Shown one piece after another: positions 54,309 to 63,462 of a DNA stretch of 64,000 nt. This stretch comes from Porphyrobacter sp. IPPAS B-1204 (GTDB lineage: Bacteria; Pseudomonadota; Alphaproteobacteria; Sphingomonadales; Sphingomonadaceae), in NCBI GenBank assembly GCA_003724185.1, contig RHGM01000004.1:162510-226509 (forward strand). Direction: 5' to 3'. A model generated the notes under the pieces. It had not been told where the DNA came from and did not search any database. It worked only from the letters and a program-made list of their open reading frames with translations. The translations under genes were made by a program, and so were the position numbers. Each line of letters starts with the position of its first letter. Position 1 is the stretch's first letter.

Positions 54309-55304
54309 ATGTCCAATCCTGCCAGCGCGCCGCGCTTTCCCTTTCTGACCGATCCGATGATCGCGGTGCTGCTGATCGCAACCGCGCTTGCGCTGCTGCT
54401 GCCCGCGACGGGCGAGGCGCGAACCGTGGCGACAACCATATCAAATGCCGGGATTTTCCTGCTCTTCCTCGTCAACGGGATGCGCATCCGCCGCGCCGAG
54501 ATCGCGCGCGGGCTGGCCAATTGGCGCTATTTCGGGCCGCTGATGCTGTTCGTGTTCGGCGGCATGTCGCTCGCCGGAATGGGCTTTGCCAGCCTTGCGG
54601 GACAGGCGCTCCCCCCGCTGGTGGCGCTGGGTTTTGTCTATCTCGGCTGCCTGCCTTCCACTGTCCAGTCAGCGACGAGCTACACGAGCCTGGCGGGGGG
54701 CAACGTGGGGCTGGCGGTGGTCGGCGCGGCGCTGATCAACATTGCGGGCGTGTTCATCAGCGCGCCGCTGTTTGCGCTGCTGGGCGGCGGCGGAGCGGGC
54801 GACATCGGTAGCGAGGCGATCATCCGCATCGGCCTCATTCTGGTGCTGCCCTTCGTGATCGGGCAGGTTGTGCAGGACCGGGTGATCGACCGCGTTTCCC
54901 AACACCGCGCAAGGATCGCATGGCTGGATCGGGCCGTGATCGGGATCGCCGTCTATGTCGCCTTTTCGGGCGCGGTCGAGCAGGGGTTGGCAACGTTGTT
55001 CGCAGCCGCTGATTGGGCCGTAATGATTGCGCTGGTGCTGGCGATGCTGGGATTGGCACTGGCTGCGGCTTGGGGGGCAAGCGGCGCTCTGGGCCTACCG
55101 CGCGGCGACCGGATTGCCTTCCTGTTCGCCGGATCGCAGAAAAGTGTCGCCATCGGCGCGCCGCTGGCCGCAATCCTGTTCCCGCCTGCGAGTGCCGGGT
55201 TCGTGATCGCACCGCTGTTGCTGTATCACCTCGCCCAGCTGGTACTGGCCGCTCCTCTGGCGCTGCGTATGGCGAAGTCCGCAGAGGCTCAGGCTTTGGG
55301 CTGA
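54309..55304 (+). CDS. SBF-like (bile acid:sodium symporter-type) membrane transporter
   Basis: This protein has 331 residues and about ten membrane helices. The pattern [18 protein letters not shown] start ([20 protein letters not shown]), [23 protein letters not shown] and [23 protein letters not shown] matches the SBF-like family (PF13593) related to bile acid:sodium symporters. The natural substrate is unknown. It is convergent with panB and overlaps it by 16 bp. Confidence 0.82.
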   Translation: MSNPASAPRFPFLTDPMIAVLLIATALALLLPATGEARTVATTISNAGIFLLFLVNGMRIRRAEIARGLANWRYFGPLMLFVFGGMSLAGMGFASLAGQALPPLVALGFVYLGCLPSTVQSATSYTSLAGGNVGLAVVGAALINIAGVFISAPLFALLGGGGAGDIGSEAIIRIGLILVLPFVIGQVVQDRVIDRVSQHRARIAWLDRAVIGIAVYVAFSGAVEQGLATLFAAADWAVMIALVLAMLGLALAAAWGASGALGLPRGDRIAFLFAGSQKSVAIGAPLAAILFPPASAGFVIAPLLLYHLAQLVLAAPLALRMAKSAEAQALG

Positions 55305-56161
55305 TAGGTCTGGTCGGCTGTCGGGAAGGCGCGGGTGCGCACTTCCTCAGCATAGCGGGCAACGGTGCGGTCAATCACGCCCGCGATGTCTTCATACCGC
55401 TTCACGAAGCGCGGCACCCGTTCGAACATGCCGAGCATGTCTTCGGTCACAAGCACTTGTCCGTCGCACTGGGCCGAGGCACCGATCCCGATGGTGGGGC
55501 AGCTGACGGCCTGTGTTGCCGCAATGGCGATGGGTTCGACCACACCCTCGATCACGACGGCAAAGGCACCCGCCTCATCGAGCGCCTTGGCGTCCGAGAC
55601 GATCTTCTCCGCCTCGGCATCGGAACGCCCGCGTGCGCCATAGCCGCCGAGCACGTTGACCGCCTGCGGCGTGAGGCCGACATGGCCCATCACCGGAATC
55701 CCGCGGCTGTTGAGAAACGCGACCGTCTCCGCCATCGCCGCCCCGCCTTCCAGCTTCACGGCCGCTGCGCCGGTCTGCTTCAGCAGGAAGGCCGCGCTTT
55801 CGAAGGCTTGCTGCGGCGAGGCTTCGTAAGAGCCGAACGGCATATCGACCACCACCACCGAATGATAGCTCCCGCGCACCACCGCCGCGCCGTGGTTGGC
55901 CATCATCTCCAGCGTCACCGGGACAGTGGACGGCAGGCCATAGATCACCTGTCCAAGGGAATCCCCCACCAGCAGCAGATCGCAATGCGCATCCAGCAAT
56001 TGGGCCTGCCGCGCCGTGTATGCGGTCAGCATCACCAGCGGATCGGCGGTCACGCCATCCTTCTTGCGCGCGCGAATGGCGGGCACGGTCAGCCGTTTCA
56101 TCGGTGCCGGGGTGGGGTTGGCGCGGCTTGTGCTGGTGTCGAGCTGGAAGGTCGTGGACAT
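55289..56161 (-). CDS. panB: 3-methyl-2-oxobutanoate hydroxymethyltransferase
   Basis: First step of pantothenate synthesis: it adds a hydroxymethyl group from methylene-THF to 2-oxoisovalerate. This protein has 290 residues with [79 protein letters not shown] and [23 protein letters not shown]. The start at 56161 excludes an N-terminal extension. The substrate 2-oxoisovalerate is also that of the branched-chain complex encoded at 22-26 kb. Confidence 0.95.
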   Translation of the reverse strand: MSTTFQLDTSTSRANPTPAPMKRLTVPAIRARKKDGVTADPLVMLTAYTARQAQLLDAHCDLLLVGDSLGQVIYGLPSTVPVTLEMMANHGAAVVRGSYHSVVVVDMPFGSYEASPQQAFESAAFLLKQTGAAAVKLEGGAAMAETVAFLNSRGIPVMGHVGLTPQAVNVLGGYGARGRSDAEAEKIVSDAKALDEAGAFAVVIEGVVEPIAIAATQAVSCPTIGIGASAQCDGQVLVTEDMLGMFERVPRFVKRYEDIAGVIDRTVARYAEEVRTRAFPTADQTYQPKA

Positions 56162-56298
56162 GGCCGTGGGTGTAGCGGCTGCGCGCGTCGGGGGAAAGAG
56201 CGCGCTTTGCCGCTTGTTTTGCGAGCCTGTTGCGCTAGCGTTACGGCCATTCGATCGCGCTGGGGATTGGCTTGCGATCAATGGGAGACTTATTCCTC

Positions 56299-57870
56299 AT
56301 GTTTCTTGACAGGGTAAAGCCGCTCGACGCGATCCTCGCTGCGGCGGAAAAGAAATCGCTCAAGCGTTCGCTTGGGGCCATTCAGCTCATGCTGTTCGGG
56401 ATCGGCTGCATCATCGGTACGGGTATTTTCGTGCTGACATCGGCCGGGGCGCAGAAGGCCGGGCCGGGGTTGATGCTCGCTTTCGCCATCGCCGGTCTGA
56501 TCTGTATCGTCGCAGCCTTGTGCTATGCCGAGATTTCCTCGACCATCCCGGTGTCGGGATCGGCTTACACCTATACCTATGCCACGATGGGGGAATTCCT
56601 CGCCTGGACAGTGGGTTGGGCACTGGTGCTCGAATACGCCATCGCGGCGAGCGCGGTGTCGGTGGGCTGGTCGGGTTACTTCGTCGGCACGATCCTCAAT
56701 GAAACCTTCGGGATAGCCTTGCCGGCCGCGCTTTCAGGCGGGCCGCTGGCGTTTGGCGGGGTCGAAGGCGGGATCATCAACCTGCCCGCGCTGGTGATCG
56801 CGCTGCTGGTCACATGGCTGCTGATGATCGGAACGAGCGAAAGCGCCAAGGTCAATGCCGTGCTGGTGGTTATCAAGGTGACCGCGCTGACGGTGTTCAT
56901 CATCCTGACCCTGCCCGAAGTCGATGCCGACAAGTTCAATCCCTTCCTGCCTGCCGGGGTGTTTGGCGGTTGGGGAACGGGCGTTGGCGCGGTTGGCGCG
57001 GCGGCGACGATCTTCTTTGCCTATGTGGGCTTCGATGCGGTTTCGACCGCGGCGGAGGAAACCAAGAATCCGCAGCGCAACGTTCCGATCGGTCTGGTCG
57101 GGTCGCTGTTGTTCTGCACCGTGTTCTACATTCTCGTTGCGGCCGGCGCGATCGGCACCATCGGCGGCCAGCCGATCATGGGGCCGGGCAATGTGCCGTT
57201 CCCGGCAGGGTCAGAAGAACTCGCCCGCCAGTGTGCGCTTCCGGCCTATTCGGCAGCGCTGGTCTGTTCGGATGAAGCGCTGGCGCACGTTCTGCGCCAG
57301 ATCGGCTATTCGGGGATCGGTAACGCGCTGGGCTATGCCGCCTTCATCGCGCTGCCTTCGGTGATTCTGGTGCTGCTCTATGCCCAGACCCGCATCTTCT
57401 TCGTGATGAGCCGTGATGGCCTGCTGCCCGATGTGCTGAGCAAGGTTCACCCCAAGTGGCAGACCCCGCACGTGGTGACAGCGATCACCGGCGTTATCGT
57501 GGCGGTGGCGGCGGCATTCCTGCCGGTGGGCAAGCTTGCTGACATCGCCAACGCTGGCACGCTCTATGCCTTTGCGCTGGTCGCTGTGGCGGTGATGGTG
57601 CTGCGGCGCACGCGGCCTGATGTGAAACGCCCCTTCAGGGTTGCGGGTCTGGCGATCATTGCTCCGGCGGCGATTGCAGGATGTATCTTCCTGTTCGTGA
57701 ACCTGCCGCTGGAAGCGATGATCGTTCTGCCGGTGTGGACGCTGATCGGCGTGGTGATCTACTTCCTGTATGGCCGCAGCCGTAGCCACCTTGGCCGCGG
57801 GGTTGTGGAAGTGGTGGATGACATTCTCGGCGACGAGACGATCATTCCGATCAAGGCGCCTGACGCCTGA
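56299..57870 (+). CDS. APC-family amino acid permease
   Basis: This protein has 523 residues and about 12-14 membrane helices. Family features: KKSLKRSLGAIQLMLFGIGCIIGTGIFVLT, CYAEISSTIPVSGSAYTYTYATMGE, FFAYVGFDAVSTAAEETKNPQRNVPIG. It resembles the cationic amino acid transporter (CAT-like/YfnA) branch. ATG 56299 is favoured by GGGAGA 9 bp upstream; ATG 56281 is possible. A strong terminator ends the gene. Confidence 0.85.
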   Translation: MFLDRVKPLDAILAAAEKKSLKRSLGAIQLMLFGIGCIIGTGIFVLTSAGAQKAGPGLMLAFAIAGLICIVAALCYAEISSTIPVSGSAYTYTYATMGEFLAWTVGWALVLEYAIAASAVSVGWSGYFVGTILNETFGIALPAALSGGPLAFGGVEGGIINLPALVIALLVTWLLMIGTSESAKVNAVLVVIKVTALTVFIILTLPEVDADKFNPFLPAGVFGGWGTGVGAVGAAATIFFAYVGFDAVSTAAEETKNPQRNVPIGLVGSLLFCTVFYILVAAGAIGTIGGQPIMGPGNVPFPAGSEELARQCALPAYSAALVCSDEALAHVLRQIGYSGIGNALGYAAFIALPSVILVLLYAQTRIFFVMSRDGLLPDVLSKVHPKWQTPHVVTAITGVIVAVAAAFLPVGKLADIANAGTLYAFALVAVAVMVLRRTRPDVKRPFRVAGLAIIAPAAIAGCIFLFVNLPLEAMIVLPVWTLIGVVIYFLYGRSRSHLGRGVVEVVDDILGDETIIPIKAPDA

Positions 57871-57896
57871 TCCAAGGCTTCGTGCCGTTACATGAA

Positions 57897-57926
57897 GGGG
57901 CGCCCGGCATCGGGCGCCCCTTTTTT
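57897..57926 (+). terminator. strong intrinsic terminator
   Basis: GGGGCGCCCG-GCAT-CGGGCGCCCC followed by T6: a perfect 10-bp stem with a 4-nt loop, 26 bp after the permease stop. Confidence 0.9.
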
Positions 57927-57964
57927 GTTGTCCGGACGGAAAGATTGCCATCGCAGGAATGTTG

Positions 57965-57979
57965 GAACATAAAGCGAAC
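57965..57979 (+). promoter_or_regulatory. LexA (SOS) box upstream of imuA
   Basis: GAACATAAAGCGAAC is a perfect alphaproteobacterial SOS box (GAAC-N7-GAAC), ending 2 bp before the imuA ATG. Binding so close to the start would block transcription initiation or early elongation. Confidence 0.85.
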
Positions 57980-57981
57980 AT

Positions 57982-58776
57982 ATGAGTCGTTCGCTTATGC
58001 CCTTTACGCCGCCCAAGCCGTCACCTGCACGCGTGCTGCCCGCTCGCCTGCAAGAGGCGCGCTGGCGGCCGGGGTTGGCCGACCACCCGTTCCACTCCGA
58101 AATCTTCGCATCGGCTGCCGAGGCGAGCGGGGCGGGGCTGGCGCTGGCGTTGGCGCGTGACGCCTTGACGTCATGTGGCGGGGATGAAGAAGACACCCGT
58201 CAGGTGTTGTGGGTGCAGGACCGTGCGGCGATCCGGCTCGGCGGGCGGCCCTGCCTCGCGGGCCTGCCTCCAGACTTGCACCACCGCTTGATCCATGTCG
58301 CCGCCGCCACGCCCGAAGACGCACTGTTCGCGCTGGAGGAGGGGCTGAAGTGCCGTGATCTGGCCTGCGTGATCGGGGAGATCGCGGGCAATCCCCGTGC
58401 ATTGTCCTTCACCGCCTCGCGCCGTCTGAGCCTCACGGCGGAACGGCACGGTGTGCGGCTGTGGCTGGTGCGGCTTGATGCCGAGCCTGATCTGTCCTCG
58501 GCCCGGATGCGCTGGCAGGCCCGCGCCGCGCCATCCCCGCCGCCGCGCTGGAACCCCGCCGCCCCCGGCACGGCCAGCTGGCACGCTGAACTGTTCCGCG
58601 CCCGCGCCCACGCGCCGGGCGCATGGATGCTGAACGATGACACCGGAACCCTGCGCCCCCACCCATACCTTGGCAGCCCCGACCCCGACCTCGCAGCCGC
58701 AGCCACCACGCCGGATCCTGTCCGTCTGGCTCGCCCGACTGTCGGTCGATCGCTGGCGGCGCGCGCTCGCGCCTGA
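57982..58776 (+). CDS. imuA: ImuA-like SOS mutagenesis protein
   Basis: This 264-residue RecA-like protein lacks a clear Walker A, as is usual for ImuA. Seen: PFHSEIFASAAEASGAGLALALARDAL, VLWVQDRAAIRLGG, DALFALEEGLKCRDLACVIGEIAG and RLWLVRLDAEP. ImuA works with ImuB and DnaE2 in damage-induced translesion synthesis. It starts right after a LexA box and overlaps the chosen imuB start by 140 bp; a later imuB start would reduce this. Confidence 0.85.
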   Translation: MSRSLMPFTPPKPSPARVLPARLQEARWRPGLADHPFHSEIFASAAEASGAGLALALARDALTSCGGDEEDTRQVLWVQDRAAIRLGGRPCLAGLPPDLHHRLIHVAAATPEDALFALEEGLKCRDLACVIGEIAGNPRALSFTASRRLSLTAERHGVRLWLVRLDAEPDLSSARMRWQARAAPSPPPRWNPAAPGTASWHAELFRARAHAPGAWMLNDDTGTLRPHPYLGSPDPDLAAAATTPDPVRLARPTVGRSLAARARA

Positions 58777-60284
58777 GGCGCCCGAAGCTACCGCCCCCAC
58801 CGCGCTGATCGCCGACACGGCCCACGGGCCGCGCATCACGGCGGCCAATGATGCGGGGCTGGCGGCGGGGGCGCGGGCCGGAATGCTGCTCGCCGATGCG
58901 CGGGCGCTGTGCCCGGATCTCGTCGCTGTCCCCGCCGATCCCGCAGGCGATCTCGCAATGCTGGAGAAGCTTGCCTTGTGGGCGCAGCGCTGGGGGCCTT
59001 GGAGTGCGCTTGATCCGCCCGATGGCCTGCTGGTCGATGTTACCGGGGCGGCGCATCTGTTCGGGGGGGGAGGAGGCGCTGCTCGCCGATGTCGCCCGCG
59101 GCTTTGCCCGCCGGGATTTTACCGCCCGCGCCGCGCTCGCGCCGACGGCCGGGGCGGCGTGGGCGCTGGCGCATTATGCCCGGCACGGAGCGATCCTTGC
59201 TTCCGGTCATGACCCGCTGCGGCAGCTTGGCGATCTGCCGGTCGCGGCACTGCGCCTCGACAATGATGTGCTGACCGTGTTGCGGCGTCTCGGCATCAAG
59301 CGGCTCGGCGAACTGGCCGGGGTCAGCGGCGCGGGCGATGATCCGGGGCAAGAGGCCGCCGCACGGGACGCTCTGCGCCGCCGGTTCCGCAATCACCGTT
59401 CGCCTGCGGCCAATCCGCTGCTGCGGCTCGATCAGCTGCTGGGCCGGGTGCCGGAACCGCTGCTGCCAGTCACAAGTCGCCCCATCCCGATGGTCCAGCG
59501 CCGCCTGATGGAACCGATCCGCCACCGCAGCCTGCTCGACCGGGTGATCGAAGACCTCGCCAACGCCATGATCCGCGTGCTCGAAGCGCGGGGGGAGGGT
59601 GCGCGGCGGCTCGAACTGGCGTTGTGGCGGGTCGATGGCGAGGTTGTGCAGCGCCGCATCGAACTCGCCGCCGCCACGCGCGAAGCCAGCCACATCACCC
59701 GGCTGTTCGCCGCACGGCTTGACGATGTCGAGGCCGGGTTCGGGATCGAGACAGCGCAGCTGCGCGCCAGCTGGAGCGAGCCGCTCAGCCTCAGCCAGTC
59801 CGATCTCGATGCCGCTGCCGAAGACCACGACACCGCGCTGGCCGCCTGTATCGACCGGCTGACCGTCAGGCTCGGCCCCAAAGCCATTACCCGCCCGGTT
59901 GCGCGTGCCAGCCATATCCCCGAACGCGCGCAGGGCTGGCAGGCGCCGCTCGCCCCGGTGCCGCCCAGTCAGAGCGCGCTCGCTTTCCACACCCGCCCCT
60001 TGAAACTGCTTGACCGGGCGGAGCTGATCGCGGTGCTCTACGCCTCGCCCGACGGCGTGCCGCAGCGCTTCCGCTGGCGGGGAACAGTGCGCGAGGTTTG
60101 CCGTGTCGAAGGGCCGGAACGGATCGCGCCCGAATGGTGGCGCGAACGCTCAACCACCCGCCTGCGCGATTACTACCGGATCGAGGACGAGGCCGGGCGG
60201 CGTTACTGGATCTACCGTCAGGGGATCGTCGGTGACGGGCGCGGCGGGGTGCCCGACTGGTTCCTGCACGGGCTTTATGCCTAA
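58637..60284 (+). CDS. imuB: ImuB Y-family polymerase-like protein, with +1 frameshift
   Basis: ImuB is an inactive Y-family polymerase that links ImuA, the sliding clamp and DnaE2. The N-terminal part has RRILSVWLARLSVDRWRRA and PDLVAVPADPAGDLAMLEKLALWAQRWGPWSALDPPDGLLVDVTGAAHLFGG. The frame breaks in the G8 run at 59063-59070. With seven G it reads FGGEEALLADVARGF and continues through LGIKRLGELAGV, LLRLDQLLGRVPEPL to the conserved end (RVEGPERIAPEWW, LRDYYRIEDEAGRRYWIYRQG) at TAA/TGA 60284 (about 548 residues). The extra G is probably a sequence error. Confidence 0.88.
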
Positions 60285-60341
60285 TGCGCATTTACTGGCT
60301 CGCTTAGCTTTCCTTTACGGATTTGTGCGAAGCTTCAGCCC

Positions 60342-60674
60342 ATGAACCTCGATTCGATCTCACGTGCATCGGAACGTCGGCCGATGAGCCTCACGGTGAA
60401 GAGCCGGGTGCGATCACGCGTCGTGTTTGTGGATCTGCTCGACATTTCCGAAGGCGGCTGCAAGATTCGCGCAAAGGCCGGATTTGCCGAAGTCGGCGAC
60501 CGGGTGACGATGAAGGTCAACGGCATCAACGCCCCGCTCGGCTGTATCGCCTGGGTCGAAGGCGGGCTTGCCGGGGTTGCCTTCGAAGGTTCGATGCATC
60601 CGGCCGTGATCGATTTCCTGTGCGACCAGCACGATGCTCGCGACACCGGCCCCATGCTGCGCCGCCTCGGCTGA
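60342..60674 (+). CDS. PilZ-domain protein
   Basis: This protein has 110 residues, a single PilZ domain: RRPMSLTVKSRVRS and VDLLDISEGGCKIRAKAGF (the D-x-S-x-x-G core), then GCIAWVEGGLAGVAFEGSM. The c-di-GMP-binding RxxxR motif is partial (SERRPM), so binding is uncertain. It lies between imuB and the radical SAM gene with its own leader and is not obviously part of the SOS functions. Confidence 0.8.
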   Translation: MNLDSISRASERRPMSLTVKSRVRSRVVFVDLLDISEGGCKIRAKAGFAEVGDRVTMKVNGINAPLGCIAWVEGGLAGVAFEGSMHPAVIDFLCDQHDARDTGPMLRRLG

Positions 60675-60725
60675 CCGCAGGTTCCGGCCAGCTTGCAAGC
60701 TTTGCATTTGGCACTGAGGATGTAG

Positions 60726-60740
60726 GAACATATAAGGAAC
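60726..60740 (+). promoter_or_regulatory. LexA (SOS) box upstream of the radical SAM/UDG/dnaE2 unit
   Basis: GAACATATAAGGAAC is a perfect GAAC-N7-GAAC box, 25 bp before ATG 60766. A further GTTC-rich sequence (GTGTTCCTACGTTCC) lies between box and start. Confidence 0.85.
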
Positions 60741-60765
60741 ACTTGAAAGGTGTTCCTACGTTCCC

Positions 60766-62004
60766 ATGGCCCAGCAGACCCTCCGCCAGAAACTCGAAAT
60801 CCTCGCTGATGCGGCGAAGTATGATGCGTCCTGCGCGTCATCCGGCACAGCGAAGAAGAATTCGCTCGGCGGGAAGGGTGTGGGCTCGACCGAGGGGATG
60901 GGCATCTGCCACGCCTATGCGCCGGACGGGCGCTGCATCTCGCTGCTCAAGATCCTGCTGACCAACCACTGCATCTTCGATTGCCACTACTGCATCAACC
61001 GCAAGAGCTCGAACGTGGTCCGCGCGCGGTTCACCCCGCAGGAGGTGGTGGACCTGACGCTCAATTTCTACCGCCGCAATTATATCGAGGGGCTGTTCCT
61101 GTCTTCAGGGATAGTGCGCAGCGCCAATCACACGATGGAGCAGCTGGTCGAGGTCGCCCGCATCCTGCGCGAGGAACATGATTTTCGCGGCTACATCCAC
61201 CTGAAAACCATACCCGAAGCCGATGCCGAGATCATCCACGAGGCGGGCCTTTATGCCGACCGGGTCTCGATCAATGTCGAACTGCCGACCCGGGCCGGCC
61301 TGACCCGGCTTGCACCCGACAAGGATGAAACCCAGATCGAAGGCGCGATGGGTCGCACCAAGGCGCGGATCATCGAGGCGAAGGATGAGCGCAAGCGCTT
61401 CCGCCATGCGCCGCGGTTCGTGCCGGCAGGCCAGTCGACCCAGATGATCGTGGGCGCGGATGGTGCCAATGATGCCGCGATCATCGGCAAGGCCAGCCGG
61501 CTCTATGACAGCTTTGGCCTGAGACGCGTCTATTACAGCGCGTTTTCGCCGATCCCTGATGCGTCTGCGGTGCTGCCGCTGAAGCGCCCGCCGCTGTTGC
61601 GCGAACATCGCCTGTATCAATCTGACTGGCTGATGCGGTTCTATGGCTTTGCAGCGGGCGAAGTGGCGGACGCGGCCGAGGCGGATGGTAACCTGCCGCT
61701 CGATATCGACCCCAAGCTCGCCTGGGCGCTGAAGTTCCGCGAAAGCTTCCCGGTTGATGTGAACCGCGCGCCCAAGGAGATGCTGCTGCGCGTGCCGGGG
61801 CTGGGGACCAAGGCGGTCGCCCGCATCCTCAGCGTCAGGCGGCACCGGACGCTGCGGCTTGACGATGTGGCGCTGCTGACGGCGTCGATCGCCAAGGTGC
61901 GGCCCTTTATCTGCGCGCTGGACTGGCGGCCGACCCTGCTGACCGACCGCGCCGACCTGCGCCGCCTGCTTGCGCCGAAGCAGGAACAGCTGGAGCTGTT
62001 CTGA
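60766..62004 (+). CDS. putative DNA repair/modification radical SAM protein
   Basis: This protein has 412 residues. The radical SAM cluster motif is NHCIFDCHYC (CX3CX2C), followed by FLSSGIVRSANHTMEQLVEVA and VSINVELPT. A helix-hairpin-helix DNA-binding motif sits near the end (LLRVPGLGTKAVARILSVRR). This matches the family always or often encoded beside a UDG-like protein (TIGR03916). It probably acts on DNA, but the reaction is unknown. The stop TGA overlaps the UDG start ATG by 1 bp. Confidence 0.9.
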   Translation: MAQQTLRQKLEILADAAKYDASCASSGTAKKNSLGGKGVGSTEGMGICHAYAPDGRCISLLKILLTNHCIFDCHYCINRKSSNVVRARFTPQEVVDLTLNFYRRNYIEGLFLSSGIVRSANHTMEQLVEVARILREEHDFRGYIHLKTIPEADAEIIHEAGLYADRVSINVELPTRAGLTRLAPDKDETQIEGAMGRTKARIIEAKDERKRFRHAPRFVPAGQSTQMIVGADGANDAAIIGKASRLYDSFGLRRVYYSAFSPIPDASAVLPLKRPPLLREHRLYQSDWLMRFYGFAAGEVADAAEADGNLPLDIDPKLAWALKFRESFPVDVNRAPKEMLLRVPGLGTKAVARILSVRRHRTLRLDDVALLTASIAKVRPFICALDWRPTLLTDRADLRRLLAPKQEQLELF

Positions 62005-63461
62005 TGACAGCCCAAAGCCGTTCAGGGCAGAATGTCTCAATCGGCGCGCACTACGCTGTGCACTTGCCAGCGCCCGACGATTTTGCCTTCTGGCGGGAGC
62101 GGGCACGCGGGCTGATCCAGTGCGACGTGCCGCCTGACCGGGTGAGCTGGATTGAGCCGGGCGGCACTGGCGACCTGTTTGCCGAGGGGCCATCCCGCAG
62201 TGACAAGCGCCTGCCCATGCCGCCCGCCGATGCCCCGCCGGTGCGGGCCAGCCAGCGGTTTCTGACCATCGCCCGCAGCGCCGCGCTGCACACAGATCCG
62301 GCGCGGTTCGGCCTGCTGTATCGCGTGCTGTGGCGGCTCCAGCGCAGCCCGCGGTTGATGGAGGACAAGGCCGATCCGGAGGTGCGCCGTCTTGAAGACC
62401 TTGCCAAATCGGTGCGCCGCGATGCGCACAAGATGCACGCCTTTGTGCGCTTCCGCGAAGTGGCAGAACAGGACGGCACCCCGCATTTCGTTGCCTGGTT
62501 CGAACCCGATCACCACATCGTCCGCGCTGAAGCTGCGTTCTTCATGCGCCGTTTCGCCAATATGCGCTGGTCGATCCTGACGCCGCGCGGCAGCGTTCAT
62601 TGGGATGGGGAGGTGATGCGCGAAGGCCCGCCTGCACGCCGGGAGGATGCCCCCGGCGGCGATCCGGTCGAGAATCTGTGGCGTTCCTACTATGCATCGA
62701 TTTTCAATCCGGCGCGGTTGAAGGTCGGGGCGATGCTGTCGGAAATGCCCAAGAAATACTGGAAGAACCTGCCCGAGGCCGATCTGATTCCGGCCCTGAT
62801 CGCCGGCGCGCAGGCGCGCGAGGCGGCGATGGTCAGGGCGGGCGAACGGGAAGAACGGGCACGGCCGGAGACCTTGGCGGATGTCGCGCAAGGGGCTGCC
62901 GCATGCCGCGATTGCCCCATTGCCGATTGCGGCACCCGCGCGGTGGCAGGGGAAGGGCCTGAGCGCGCCGCCCTGATGATCGTTGGCGAACAACCGGGCG
63001 ATCAGGAGGACACCGTAGGCCGCGTGTTTGTCGGTCCAGCGGGACAACTGCTCGACCAGCACCTCACCCGCGCCGGGATCGACCGCACGGGCGCTTACGT
63101 CACAAATGCGGTCAAGCACTTCAAGTTCACATGGAAGGGCAAGCACCGCCTGCACCAGTCTCCGCAAGCCAAGGAGATCGACACCTGCCGCTGGTGGCTC
63201 GATGCCGAGCGGGCGCTGGTGAAGCCGCGCCTTGTGCTGGCGCTGGGGGCGAGCGCGGCGCGAGGGATTCTGGGCCGCACGGTCAGCGTGTCCAGGGCCC
63301 GCGGGGCGCCGATCATGCTCGATGACGGCGCGGAACTGTGGGTGACGGTGCACCCGTCCTATCTGCTGCGTTTGGCTGGAGAGGCGCAGACCGAACAGGC
63401 GGCGCTGTTTGCAGCGGATCTGGCAATGGTGCGGGAGCGGCTCTCGGAGTTGGGGGGCTGA
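62004..63461 (+). CDS. UdgX-like uracil-DNA glycosylase fused to DUF4130
   Basis: This protein has 485 residues. The N-terminal 240 residues fit DUF4130 (DAHKMHAFVRFREV, FVAWFEPDHHIVRAEAAFFMRRFANM). The C-terminal UDG domain has an Fe-S Cys set (AACRDCPIADCG), motif VGEQPGDQED, YVTNAVKHFKFTWKGKHRLHQSP and VTVHPSYLLR. GEQPGDQED and the KHRLHQ loop with its His match UdgX, which removes uracil and can stay covalently bound to the abasic site. It is coupled to the radical SAM gene upstream, and dnaE2 starts 1 bp after its stop. Confidence 0.9.
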   Translation: MTAQSRSGQNVSIGAHYAVHLPAPDDFAFWRERARGLIQCDVPPDRVSWIEPGGTGDLFAEGPSRSDKRLPMPPADAPPVRASQRFLTIARSAALHTDPARFGLLYRVLWRLQRSPRLMEDKADPEVRRLEDLAKSVRRDAHKMHAFVRFREVAEQDGTPHFVAWFEPDHHIVRAEAAFFMRRFANMRWSILTPRGSVHWDGEVMREGPPARREDAPGGDPVENLWRSYYASIFNPARLKVGAMLSEMPKKYWKNLPEADLIPALIAGAQAREAAMVRAGEREERARPETLADVAQGAAACRDCPIADCGTRAVAGEGPERAALMIVGEQPGDQEDTVGRVFVGPAGQLLDQHLTRAGIDRTGAYVTNAVKHFKFTWKGKHRLHQSPQAKEIDTCRWWLDAERALVKPRLVLALGASAARGILGRTVSVSRARGAPIMLDDGAELWVTVHPSYLLRLAGEAQTEQAALFAADLAMVRERLSELGG

Positions 63462-63462
63462 G

